From the NCBI GenBank assembly GCA_947034895.1, contig OX344761.1, positions 30,144,863 to 30,208,862 on the forward strand: DNA of 64,000 bases. The letters run 5' to 3'. This stretch comes from Rhytidiadelphus loreus (Eukaryota > Streptophyta > Bryopsida > Hypnales > Hylocomiaceae). Under the pieces are notes generated by a model that ran no database searches, was not told the origin of the DNA, and worked only from the letters and a program-made list of their open reading frames with translations. Each line of letters begins with the position of its first letter. The stretch's first letter is position 1. A program made the translations under genes and the position numbers. Shown piece after piece: positions 34,501 to 45,230 of the stretch.

Positions 34501-37403
34501 GGTGTGCCATTGGTATTTCATGGTTGTGGTGGGAGATTTTTTTCTATTATTGTTTTGTCATTGCATGCGGAAGGATCATAATAAAGTTAGTTTTGTAAAT
34601 ATCGGAGGTTTTAGGTAGTTTATTGCTTTGTTATTACTTCCATTTCGCTGAATGCCGTTTTAGGCAGTGTTTAGTTACCTGGGCTTATCCTTGTGAGGTG
34701 CCGTGTATACATCAACATTGGGATGGGTGCAAGATTTCTTCGGAAAATGTTGGGGATCGTCATTTTGGGTTTATTTTTTGTAGGATTCTATGGGTAAGGA
34801 TGGGACTCAACTCCTTCGGCACTGCGTTCGTCTTCTTCTCGTGGTAGCCACCGACTTAGTATCGATTCGCCAATCTGGTAAGATTCTTCATCTGATTGCA
34901 ATATCAATCTTTTTCAATCTACCTGGAGGCAGATCAATGGTGTATGAGTTACTAACGTAGGATACTTAAATTGGACAATTGTATGAAAATGGACAAAATG
35001 TAGACTTTTCTATCTTTCTAGAACGCAATTCAAGGAAGTTTATAGACATCTCTTATGCTCTCTAGATAATCAATGCAAGAAGTTTGTAGACTTCAGAGCT
35101 AAAGTGAATTTAATTGGTTTTGTCTAATTTTGAAGCACTTGTGTGGGGTTCACTTCCTTCTTAGATTTGATTCTCATGTCACTGGATGCACCTCCTCTAA
35201 ATTTGCTCTGTTGGCTACAGGGGTGGGCAAAACTGTGAAGGAAAAAGTGTGGATGCACACAAGTCGTGATATCCGAGGTGTTGCAGGGCAACTTGTTAAA
35301 CTCTGGATTGAAGTTTTTCGAAGAGAGAAAGCACAAGGGATGATCAAATCTGTCAAGAAGTTATCAGGAAATTCATTTAATGCAACTTTAGGGAGTCAGA
35401 AGTTAAAGGTGAAAGATCCTCTGAAGTCCTCTGTGGGTACCGGAAAGCCAACACCTCTGACTCATAATGATGCCAAGTGTAGACCTTCCATCCAATCTGC
35501 ATCACCAAGTGCCGAATCCAATAAGGTGAATATTTCTTTCAAGGGAGTCGGATGTGCATTCTTCTAGTTTATTATGATTGAGCATAAGTTTTGTTTCACA
35601 GCATTTGGTGATCATTTGACAAGTTTGGAATGAAATTGTTTTTTGCAGGGACTGACTGGGGAGGAGCTGAGGAATGAGGACCCTAATGGAGTAGCTAATC
35701 CAAGCGCAGAGGGTGTGAGAGGGAATACTCTATCAGGAGATGCCGAAAGACCTCTTTCTGATATGGAGATCGAAGCCATTGCAGCGGCTGAGCAGGCACA
35801 TGCTGCAGCAGCTGCAGCTGCGAAGGTACTCGTTTTGCATCCTTGCTAATCGAGTGGACTGATTTGGTATTGTGGCTAGAGTTACTGCACTGTAATTCGT
35901 GGATTATGGAATTTTTGTTGAAAAGCAGAGCGTTGGTGGGAAAATAGCTTGATTACCTCGAATCAGTATTGCCTGTGTGGTTGTGAGAGCGCTCGAGGGA
36001 TATTCTTTTGCCATTATGAAATGACTCTTTGCTAGTTTCCATTGGTCCCACGTCCCTTGTTGAGATTATTTGAGTGAATGTTTTTGTAGGCCTACGCGGA
36101 AGCTGAGGCACAGCGAACTGCTCTACCGCAATTGCCAAAGATCTTGTCGTTTCATAAGTTCTCAAAGCGAGACAAGGAGGAATCTGTGGACTGGAAGAGA
36201 AAGAAATGGCTTGCATCCATAGAAAACTCTCCACCGTCCAAGGGTCCAATACCTGCAGGTCAGGTCACAATTACCCAACATATCCTGAATTTCGGTTTCG
36301 TGTGCTTTGCTGATGACGTACTATCAGTCACGTGTATATCGCATTAACGCTTCCCTCTAATTCAACGTTGTTGTTGTTCGTCCTTCAGATTATGAGCACA
36401 GAGGTGTTCGAGAAAACAGACGCTTATCTAACGATCAGGCGAATGGCTGTGGACCTGCTATCAGCCCACTTCAAACCACACTCCACAAAGCGGGGGAAGA
36501 CTCGACTCCGACTGTTCTAGTTACAGAATTGTGTGCAGCGGAACACGACACGCAGGCTCAGCCTCAAGAGGCTTCTTGTGATCCGAGTGGTGAACACGCG
36601 TTGGGTTCAGGGGCAAAAGATACTGCCATTGTTTGTGATTCGACAACAGATCCTTCGCCAGCTGCCAATGACGTAGCTGTTTCCCAAAGAGAACCTGGAA
36701 TAGGAAGAGTAGACGGCACCAGCGGAAGGCCACCAGATGAAGTGCGGATGCAATCTTGTCCTGAGGCAGCAGATCGACGAGGGGGGGACGCAATCAAGAA
36801 GGCTGTGTCAGATTATGTGGTCCAGCTTCTTACCCCCTTGTACAAGACCAAAAAGATACAAAAAGAAGACTTCAAAGCTATTGTGAAGAAGTCCACTGCA
36901 AAGGTAAAATTCATGTTTCCAAATTCCTATCTTCAACGCAGTAATTCTTGATGATGAACTGAAGTGTTGCTTCACACTGCACCCAGGTAACTTCTTAGAT
37001 CCTAGGCATGTAGTCTTTTGAACGATAAAATGCAGTATGGGATATTCACTTATGAGCTACTACACTCCATTGCTGACATTGCTCGTTATTTCGTAGGTTA
37101 TGGATCGGAACTCTTCGAAGGAGAACGCTTTGGCAGTCTCAGAGTTTCTCAATCTCAAGCGGAAAGTCAAGGTGAGTCGAGCATTTAATGTAGTGTGAGA
37201 TGGGTGTCGTTATGCCGATTCTGGTTTCGTTAGGCTATGGACTGCTTGTAATTTTCCGCCTTACCCACATGACTAGAACTGAGTGTGAGTTATTTCCCCC
37301 CAATCCCGATGTGATGCATTGACGCATGCGTAATGTGAGTTTGCAGATACGTTCGCTGGTGGATATGTTCATCGAGAGGCATTTGAAAGGTGAATCACAT
37401 TGA
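28506..37403 (+). CDS. LDL3: LSD1-type histone H3K4 demethylase with SRI tail, LDL3-like
   Basis: Fourteen coding exons: 28506-29275, 29816-30094, 30316-30457, 30887-31049, 31453-32190, 32462-34020, 34166-34414, 34784-34877, 35221-35525, 35649-35825, 36090-36258, 36389-36903, 37097-37171, 37347-37403. All are GT-AG and all keep phase; 1763 aa. Order: a disordered acidic N-terminus with a basic patch near 235-256; SWIRM domain ~305-410 ([44 protein letters not shown]); FAD-binding amine oxidase ~640-1190 with [24 protein letters not shown], the flavin-contacting lysine in GFGVLNKVV (K~1032) and the C-terminal [18 protein letters not shown]. No LSD1 tower; a Ser/Glu-rich insert of ~100 residues (~780-885) interrupts the oxidase. 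A helical region follows, then an SRI-type domain at ~1680-1760 ([36 protein letters not shown]). In Arabidopsis LDL3 removes H3K4me2 and its SRI domain contacts elongating RNA polymerase II. Here that role is inferred. Confidence 0.9.
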
Positions 37404-37924
37404 TTGTACTCGTTAGTCTCCCATGGTGGGTTGCAGATACAGTTACTGCTTGTTTAGCATAATGGTAGAAAGCTCTAGAGAATTGACTTGGGGGAACATC
37501 TTTGAAGTGATTAATTGTCGTCATGTTATTCTTTGACCCAGCTCTTTGTAAGAATGGTCTACAATGCATTATCTCTGGTACCTGGACGTGAGCATATCAG
37601 CAGGCTTGTACTTCTTTACACAATATTTTTATGAATTTGCTAGAATGGTATCTTGAAATTGGGCCCCGTGTTCCAAAGTGTCGGTGTCAAACATTGAGCA
37701 TATATTTAACTATTGAAAGGGTGGGAGATAATTCTCTGACAGTTTATAATCATGAGATGCTTAATTAGAATTGCCCCATGGTCCGAAGTCTCGGTTTCAA
37801 ACATTGAGCATATTTTTTAAGTATTGAAAGGGTGAGAGTTTTTTGTTGTTTTTGACACAAGTGAAAGCTTTACTTCACTGCAGAGAAGGTACAACTGTCA
37901 ATCAGGTAAACCCGCCGAGCAAAA
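37404..37924. other. LDL3 3' flank with ~70-bp direct duplication
   Basis: Two similar blocks, about 37657-37728 and 37768-37835, share 'caaacattgagcata' and 'tattgaaagggtg', with substitutions. Otherwise this is the 3' UTR and spacer. Confidence 0.45.
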
Positions 37925-39880
37925 GAGTGTCAAGTCTTTTGGGTTTTTTCCCCTAACTTCAGCAGCTGGATTGATCCTACGTCTCCGCACATTAGTTGTA
38001 ACAGGATCGAGGGAAACTGACCAAATAAAAAGCGGCGTCTTTTCGTGGCCTCATGGGATGCCAAACATTCTTCCAGTTCGGCTGAAAATTTGGTTGAAGT
38101 AGACCGACCCATTTGTCAGTGATGGCCGCTGTAAGGTGGTTTGTTTGTGGACCAAGTAACCACCTCCCCTTCTTCGCCGTGTATGACAGCAATGGTGTGT
38201 TGTCCTTCCACTGTCAAAAGTAAGCGTATCCAACCGCCCCCCCATACGAAGAGAATTGTGTGAGATCCTTGCCTTTTGCAACTGTCACGACCCTCCGCAG
38301 TCGGATGAAATCAAATTGCACCGTGAGTTCCTTCGACCTCCTGGCGGAGATGGCTGGAGCAGTAGCTGCTTAGTGAGGGCCAATTGAATATCTCAAAACC
38401 CAATTTGGAATCAGAATATGTGCTGCTCCTGAGCATAGCTGGGCTTGGAAGCATTCCTGAGGTGCATTGAGCAATCAGAATCGGAGTATCTGCTACTTGC
38501 TCCGTAAAAATGCTAGTCAAAGTCCGATCCTGAGCTGTGACTTCCAAAAGAAGGGGACTCCATTTGAGGTGGAAAATTAAGAAGGTTTAAAGTTGCCACG
38601 ATCTAAGTCCCAGATATTCCTGACCGTGTTCAAACCTGATTAAGCAGAGGAAATCCAAAGGATCCTCCTATGTAAGTTGAGGCCCTCCAGAGATTAGTGT
38701 TAAGGACCTCTTCTTGCGAGCCACAAGTGACGATGATTTCACCACCCGTCGCCATGCTTCAAGAATTTTATTCCAGACTATGGAAACTCGAACTCTTGAA
38801 ATATCATGAGTACCATCATTCATGCCAAGATCGGGGGCCATGCTCCTTCCCTTTTGCTGGGTTTCATTCTGGCAAGGTGAAACTGCAACCAGGTCTTGAG
38901 ATTTTTTGTGTAAGTGGATCTGCACAAAAAAGCCAGTGGCTTCCACCGAAGTTCCGATGTCGACTTAAATCCACTCATCTCACTCGATTCTGCTTAAGAG
39001 TATTCAGTACCCGTCCACAAATAACTTGCCAGCTTCGATTTAATCCGTCTAACCAATTTCGTAGAGCTAGTCCAGTCCAGATGGACGTGAAGAAGGTGGA
39101 TGACAGTACAGAGGCATCTTGGAAAAGTAATTTAACCATATTGATGAAAGCATGTGGGATACCCCCTTGTCCATGTCTTGGAAGAGAAAGCGCCAAGATA
39201 CTGTATCATAGGCCTTCTAAAAGTCCAGCTTGAGGAATACCAGGTCCTGATTTGAATGTCTTGCCCATCCGATTCTCTCATGTTGAAGCAGGACATTATC
39301 TAAAATATATCTGCGAGGCAGGAAAGCTGACTGCTCTGCGCTGATAACCTCCAAGAGCACAATTCGCAATCGTGATTGAAGTGCTTTGGCAAAGACCTTG
39401 TAACAAACATTCAAAAGCGTAATTGATCTCCAATCGGACAGATTTTCTCGCGCACCGCTCGTGGATGAGCGCAAGGGTTCCCTTCGTCACCCCTGGCGCA
39501 AAATTTAAGATTTTGAATTGAGTCTTGGACCATCGATGTATAGCTTGGGTCCAGAAATTCCCAATGTTTTTTAAATAATTCGACCGTGAGACCATCAGGG
39601 CCTGGACTCTTTTTTCAGTGCCAATCGCTTGCAAGCGTCATGTAGCTCCTCTTGCAACATCGGTGCTGCTAGTTGAGCACTCATAACTTCCGAGATACGT
39701 TGAAGAAGGTACTGTAAAAATTCTCCCTCGGACACTTCTGTGTTGGGAGAGATTGCTTCCTCTGTGTACAATGCTTGGTAAAAATCTGTGCACAACCGTT
39801 TCGAAAAATCATGGAGCCCAGGTCAATGCTGGGGTTTATTGGGGCGATTGAAGGTTCTCTCGTATTCGTCAACAAACATG
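37925..39880 (-). pseudogene. Degenerate LINE (non-LTR) reverse transcriptase
   Basis: On the minus strand, fragments in shifting frames follow the order of a plant L1-type ORF2. About 39.8-39.6 kb carries the pre-RT helix region with 'LQEELHDACKRLALKK'. About 39.47-39.22 kb carries RT core blocks with 'SITLLNVCYKVFAKALQSRL', 'ISAEQSAFLP', 'RYILDNVLL' and 'LVFLKLDF'. Then come a stop codon, 'KAYDTVSWRFLF' and, in another frame, 'FINMVKLLFQDA'. Later palm/thumb pieces extend to about 38.3 kb, with a possible terminal zinc-finger-type region near 38.1 kb. The FxDD motif block is not visible intact. Endonuclease and ORF1 are absent. Multiple frameshifts and stops make it dead. It lies tail-in between LDL3 and HSPRO and is the only autonomous-type element recognised here. 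Confidence 0.8.
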
Positions 39881-40485
39881 ACTGCTAGCTCACAATATGC
39901 AAAGTCGGCAAACTACGCTGATAACTAACACTTGTAAATTGGAAGCAAACAAAGACTAACGAGACACAGCCAAGGCATTGTGCTTTTCCATAAATGATAA
40001 TAATAGTCTGTATTTCACACTACAATCTCGTAGCATGAACGTTGTTGGAAGTGGGGCCAATATACACAAAAATTGCCCCACGCCCCATAATAATGTAATG
40101 TACACCTCTACCACAGCAAATGAGTAAACGAATGGCAACGTATGGCTTCCTCCTCATGGGGGGAGAAACACACCCATCCCGTGACAATGATTTCCCTACC
40201 GTCCCTTTTCTAAACGAGACAATGGCTACACTGACAAATCCTGCTGCTCCCACGAAGGTCGTTGCACAAATTTCTCTACAATCACCCTAAAATCTTACAC
40301 AATCCCTGACATTTCTCATCCACAAGTCCAGAGGCGGGGAGTGCAGATCTCGGCACATTCCCCTTTCACACAAGTCTGTGGGCTGTGTATGTGCGGGAGG
40401 GCTGACTCAAGGTCTCTCCACCCAAAAAGGGGGAAAAGCAATCACCACCCACATATGGCTAGCTATCAATTCCCTTTAGCACCTG
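39881..40485 (-). other. 3' flank of the HSPRO gene
   Basis: Probable 3' UTR and spacer between the HSPRO stop codon and the LINE remnant. It is GC-richer than the repeat provinces. No further gene is recognised. Confidence 0.4.
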
Positions 40486-43400
40486 CTAAATGTCAAGTCC
40501 CATAGCGCCTTGGTACATGTGATGGTTATCGTAAGTCAGAGCAGCGTTGGCGTACTGCTTCTTGTCCATAGCTCTTGCGTTTTTCTGTCACAAAGCAACA
40601 AGACTATTCAGCACACCAGAACTGCCAGGGTGATGAAGAAATTTCACAAATTAGACTATCACCAAGGTACTTTGCCTAAAATGATCCGATTTTTGGACCA
40701 ATTGGTGCATTTTTCATTTCTACAGTAGTCTTGAAAGTCATCCATCGACCACTTTTTGGCCTCAGCGTCCTTCCAAGAGTTGAAGCATTTGGATGAAAAC
40801 ATACCGATTGTGTTGGCACCTCGTCTTTGGTGCTACTATCCCCGCTGCCTCTACTGGACACACTCGAGGCCTTGCTCGCGTTTCCTGTCCGCAACGTCTT
40901 CTCGCCCATGAGCTGTCGCATGATGGCCCCCTCTTCCAGCTCAGGATTGTTATGCCAGTAGCTGCCGAGAAACGTCTTGGCACCATCAAGGCTCGGGAAG
41001 TACGGCGGCTCGAAGTAGATCTGAGACAGCGCATCGGCCGCCGAGATCTCCGACTGCAAGGTGGCCTTGTATTCCCCGCTGCCCATCACGGCAATCACGA
41101 GCTGCTGGTACGAGAAGTAGAACTGCCGCACGGCCGCCTCCACGCCCTGGAAGGCTTGCAGCAGGTGGATGGTGGACGAGTGGTGCGCCAGCGGCCGCCC
41201 GAACGGGGGTACGACGTGCGTTCGCATGCCGTGCGAGTGGAGAAGGTCCATCACGGCCTCCTGCAACCGTGGACCTCCTTTGGGATCCGCTTCCACGCCC
41301 ACCACCTTCGGCACCAAGTGACGAAGCTCCTTGCAGTCCCGCGTGACTTGGCGTAGCCGTGTGGAACGCAAACAATATGCTCCTGGAAACATCATGCACC
41401 GTAACGCTATCAGAGCATAACTTGCTTTAGCCAGCGAAGTACTATATACCTTCTTTCTGTTCACAGATGCTATGGTACTGCACATACGTGACATCCTTTA
41501 GCCATGGAAGCACTATACCATTTTTCTGTTTACAGATGCTAAGAGCCTAAGATACTGCACTAACACAACATTCTTTAGCCCCGTTGACGAATTGCATCCT
41601 TTCAATTCCAAGATGCTAACATAACATTACTTTTTCCTATTTACAAATGATATAATACTGCACAAAAGTAACGTCCTCTAGCCATGGTACCACTATATTT
41701 ATTTTCTAATTACAGATGATACAGAACAAACATAACATCCTTTAACCTTTGAAAAACTGCACTCTTTCTGTTCCTAGATACTAAGAGCCTAAGACACTGC
41801 ACTAACACAAACATTCGTTAGGCATTGACAAATTGCACTGGACCTTTCTATTTACAGATGCTAAGATAATTCAGTGGCCTAACATTCTTTAGCCATTGAA
41901 GCACTGCACAATCACTATATATACGTGCAAAAATATGGCAGTAACTAAATATAGTTCCTGCTTCGTCCTATAGCCTCTTACATGCAATCATGTGCACGTG
42001 TGCTTACATCGTATTCCTTTTTTACATCCCTCAACCTTCCTCTCATTACAATCTTTAGATAAAAAATGGAAGAATGAGCACCATGGATACTCAACATTCA
42101 GGGTACTCCAAGGTGTCACAGGGTCTCCCTAAAGGATGATAGAAGGCTGGGCATCCATTTGAATTCTAGTTAGAAGTGCAAAAGTCACCACTACGCATTT
42201 GAACAAGAATATGGAAGGTTGGGCATTGAATAAAAACATTGCCACGGGGTTCTGATCTCACCTCCACCAATGTGTTCGGTGCTAATGGCAGCCCCGTCCT
42301 GCGAAATGGCAAGCTCCTCCTTCAATCGCATGAAATCGTCCGGGTCCATGATCTGGAGCAAATCCATCGTGGAAATGAGGAGCTTCCACACGCGCTCTAC
42401 AATCCAGCAGCTCTTGGCGGCTATTTCGAAGTTTCCGGATTTCACCTTCTCCTCCACACTCTGCAACAAGCCGGAGGCCACCTCCAACCACGCCTCCATG
42501 ATTTGGTGCACTGTCGATAGAGTGTGATCCTCCGGATGCCCGGGCATCGATTGCCGGCACGCATACACCTGGTCCAGAAAAAATCATCAACAATAGCAAT
42601 CAGTTTCCAGTGGGTTTCAGGCCTTGAGAGGAATGAACTTTGAAAGAGAATGTAGCTCAACTTGCTACTTTCCAATCGCAACATTCAAAACTTCTGAATT
42701 TGAACCAGTGATCAACAAGAGAGAGGCTATGGATAATAGTGAATTTCGGACCTGAAGGAATGGGCATTGGAAAAAAAAAAGTGGTTTAACTTGCTACTTA
42801 CCAATCACAACATCAAAAACTTTGAGGACCCAAAGCGGTACTTGTCATGTTGAACGAATCAGAGGCCTATTTCTATTGGTACTGGATTACAGGGTCTAGA
42901 AGGAGTCGAAAAATGCACTCCTGAATGCAGGACCCTGGCACTGGACCGTCCAGTCCAGTGCCATTGAAAATCGACACTTATTTCAGTCACCAAAAAGATG
43001 ATGAAGAATAGGAGAGATGACGCACAACTCGATGATCAATTCAACTCAGTGGCATTACCCAAGTGGGAGAGACGATGGCAAACAAGTTTAACGTTGAAGC
43101 TTCTCGTATCCACTCCCAAATTGCCAATTACACAACCGATCCAAAGCAGCCCATTATTATCAAAGTTTGAAACCCACTAATTTTGCCAAAAGAGTTGCCA
43201 GAGGTGTTGCAATAGAGCTTGTAAATACTGACCACAAGGGACTGATGTCCAATTCCATACAATGGCATTATCCAAGTGGGAGAAATGATAAGAAAAAAGT
43301 TTAACGATGAAGTCTCTCGTATCCACTCCCAAATTGCCAATCGCACATACCATGAAATGCAGCACTAATTTTGATCCAAGTTTGAAACCCACTAATTTTG

Positions 43401-44133
43401 CAAACAAAGTTGCCAGAGAGGTTGCAATAGAGCTGACCTCCAGGGGCTGGCAAATGGCGTCGTACTCAAGCACGGGCTTGCCTGCGAGGTTAGGCTCCCC
43501 CAGTCCGAGCGTGAAGGGCGCGCGCGCCATGTGCCCTTCGATGGCGAACACCAACCTGGCGCTCACGTTCTGCGCCGTCCGCCACGCCGCGAGTCGCGGC
43601 AGCAGGCTTTCCCTGCTCACCTTGCTCACGATCGGTCGCGACCCGGCCTTGTGCCACACCACGGTCTCCGTCCCCACAAAACTGGCGCTCGCCACCTGAG
43701 GCTTTGACGTGGGCGCCTCGTCGCCCCCGTCGATATCGCTCTCCACCATGCACGACAGAAGCTCCAGCTGCGAACTCGCGAGCGATTCCAACCGACGGAG
43801 CCACTCGTCGCGGTCGATGTAAGGTCGCGTATCGCACAGCACGCCCGAGATGAGGCGGAACACGAGCTCCAGGCTGTGAAGCGCAGGGCGCACCACGCGT
43901 TCCTGGCGCCACTCGCACCACGCCCTCGTTTGCCATAGTTGTGTGAGAGACGGTAAGTGCAAGTAAAGCTCGTATGCCTCCACCTGCTCCGGGGAAGGCT
44001 GCACGAGAGCCTCCATGTCGCAGTTGGCGAGGGAGACAGACACTGGGGGACGCGAGCACGATGCACAGTTGGATCGTGGCAAATCACGTTCAAACTCCAT
44101 TTCAAACGGGTTAGAGAATCGAAACGCTTGCAA
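40486..44133 (-). CDS. HSPRO: HSPRO (Hs1pro-1-like) stress/defence protein
   Basis: Four exons (minus): 44133-43438, 42568-42262, 41382-40805, 40584-40486; GT-AG, phases consistent, 559 aa. Exon 1 has the Hs1pro-1 N-terminal region (YELYLHLPSLTQLW, RPALHSLELVFRLI, CDTRPYIDRDEWLRRLESL). Exon 2 continues (HPEDHTLSTVHQIMEAWLEV, WIVERVWKLL, LLQIMDPDDFMRLKEEL). Exon 3 holds the C-terminal region (KELRHLVPKVVGVEADPKGG, LQAFQGVEAAVRQFYFSYQQ, YFEPPYFPSLDGAKTFLGSY) and a Ser-rich tail. Exon 4 encodes a short conserved-looking end (DKKQYANAALTYDNHH...). Reading through the last donor instead would give a different 43-residue tail ending at 40676. Family members: beet Hs1pro-1, linked to cyst-nematode resistance, and Arabidopsis HSPRO1/2, which bind SnRK1 and respond to pathogen and stress. 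At 559 aa it is longer than the ~435-445 aa angiosperm forms. No catalytic motif is known. Exons are very GC-rich against AT-rich introns. Confidence 0.88.
41400..41915 (-). repeat. ~70-bp tandem repeats in HSPRO intron 2
   Basis: On the plus strand the phrase 'tttagcca' recurs at about 41426, 41497, 41574, 41678, 41750, 41817 and 41888, usually preceded by 'gcactaacacaacattc' and followed by 'ctttctgtttacagatgct'. Seven units of about 67-77 bp (one 104) fill most of the intron. No such unit is in the exons. Confidence 0.65.
43051..43436 (-). repeat. Direct duplication beside the HSPRO exon 1 donor
   Basis: A ~170-bp block occurs at 43051-43220 and again at 43264-43436 ('ggcatta.ccaagtgggaga', 'tcgtatccactcccaaattg', 'gtttgaaacccactaatttt', 'gttgcaatagagct'). 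The second copy ends exactly at the exon 1 splice donor, whereas the first lacks the donor GT context. A shorter related duplication ('aacttgctac.t.ccaatc.caacat') lies at about 42658-42690 and 42787-42815 in the same intron. Confidence 0.7.
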
Positions 44134-45230
44134 CGTCGATGGCTAACAACAGCGATAAAACTCTTCTCGGAGACGAACCCCAAATCGCAAACATCGCCTG
44201 CTCAAGTCTAGCTACTACAGCATGTGTCTGTACCAATTCAAGCTCTAGATGGACACAAGATTCCAACGAGCCGCCGGCCTGCGAAGGAAGTGATTGCCAA
44301 CCACGAATGTGCCGACGAGCATCAACAATGACTCCGAAACTCGAGTTCTCAACGCGAAGCGCTTCTGCCATTCACAAAACGAACACACGCACTAACGCAG
44401 CGAGCATCTTTCTATCTATCGTCTGGGTTGTTGCTTGGGTTGCTTGCTCCGCATCCTCTCTCGCGAATGCCCCTTCGAAGGACCCAACCCCAATCGAACC
44501 GAATATGCTTCCGTCTCGCCCCCGAACTCGGAAACTGACGCCAGACAATTCTTGCACCTCCGACACAAGCACCCTGGCCCCTTGGTGGTCTGCGAGTGAA
44601 TATCCCCGCGTCTGGATCAAAGGCCACGCGCAAAGGCCTGGGACATATCCAAAGGGAGAGTAAGAAACTGGGTCTTTTTACTACAAGGATCCGCAAAGGC
44701 AGTGAAGAATCCCAACGGCAAAGGGAAATGTATCCCAAAAGGATTTGCCTTGGCTTACAAATGGATAACCACGGCCACCAGTCTCCACGTAAATCCGGTT
44801 CGTTAGTTGGATGAGTTGGATCCCGGGATTCACGAGCCAGCGCCGAAGACCCGCAGCAAGCGCGTGTTGATAACCATGGATGGGGCTGTCACGCTTGAAG
44901 TCCACGGCGCTCTCCTCGTCACGGACACGCCATAGCCTGGTGTGGGATCTAGGACAGGGATAGATGCTGGAAAGGGCCCAAGTTGTGTATGGTAGGTACT
45001 AGGTAGCCTTGTGGGGATTGGCCTCGCTTGCTGCGGGATCTACTACAGGGTTACATTTTCGGAACGTAAATCTCGGTGCTGGGGAGTTTGGTACGAGTCA
45101 GGTGCGGATTCGCTCCGATGGGGGAATGGGCGGGCGGGTGAGCTGGAGGGGTCCACCTTGGCGGTGCTATTCCACGTGGTAATTTCAAATGGGTTCAGTG
45201 AAACAACACTGATTCAGTTGTCCTGATAGA
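44134..45230 (-). promoter_or_regulatory. HSPRO upstream region with palindromic G-box
   Basis: GC-richer DNA lies upstream of the HSPRO ATG and ends sharply at the repeat boundary near 45231. It contains CCACGTGG at 45172-45179, a palindromic G-box (CACGTG core) bound by plant bZIP and bHLH factors, about 1.04 kb from the ATG. No TATA box is evident close to the ATG. A long 5' leader is possible. Stress-linked regulation is inferred from family knowledge and this one site. Confidence 0.4.

Noticed and set aside
35130..35567. LDL3 exon 9 region as a separate gene
   Set aside because: Splice sites at both ends and continued phase join it to LDL3.
37925..39880. Active retrotransposon or LTR element
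   Set aside because: Several stops and frameshifts, no terminal repeats, no endonuclease or ORF1: a LINE remnant only.
43490..44059. Long alternative frames over HSPRO exon 1
   Set aside because: GC-rich third positions open several frames; only one carries Hs1pro-1 motifs and keeps splice phase.
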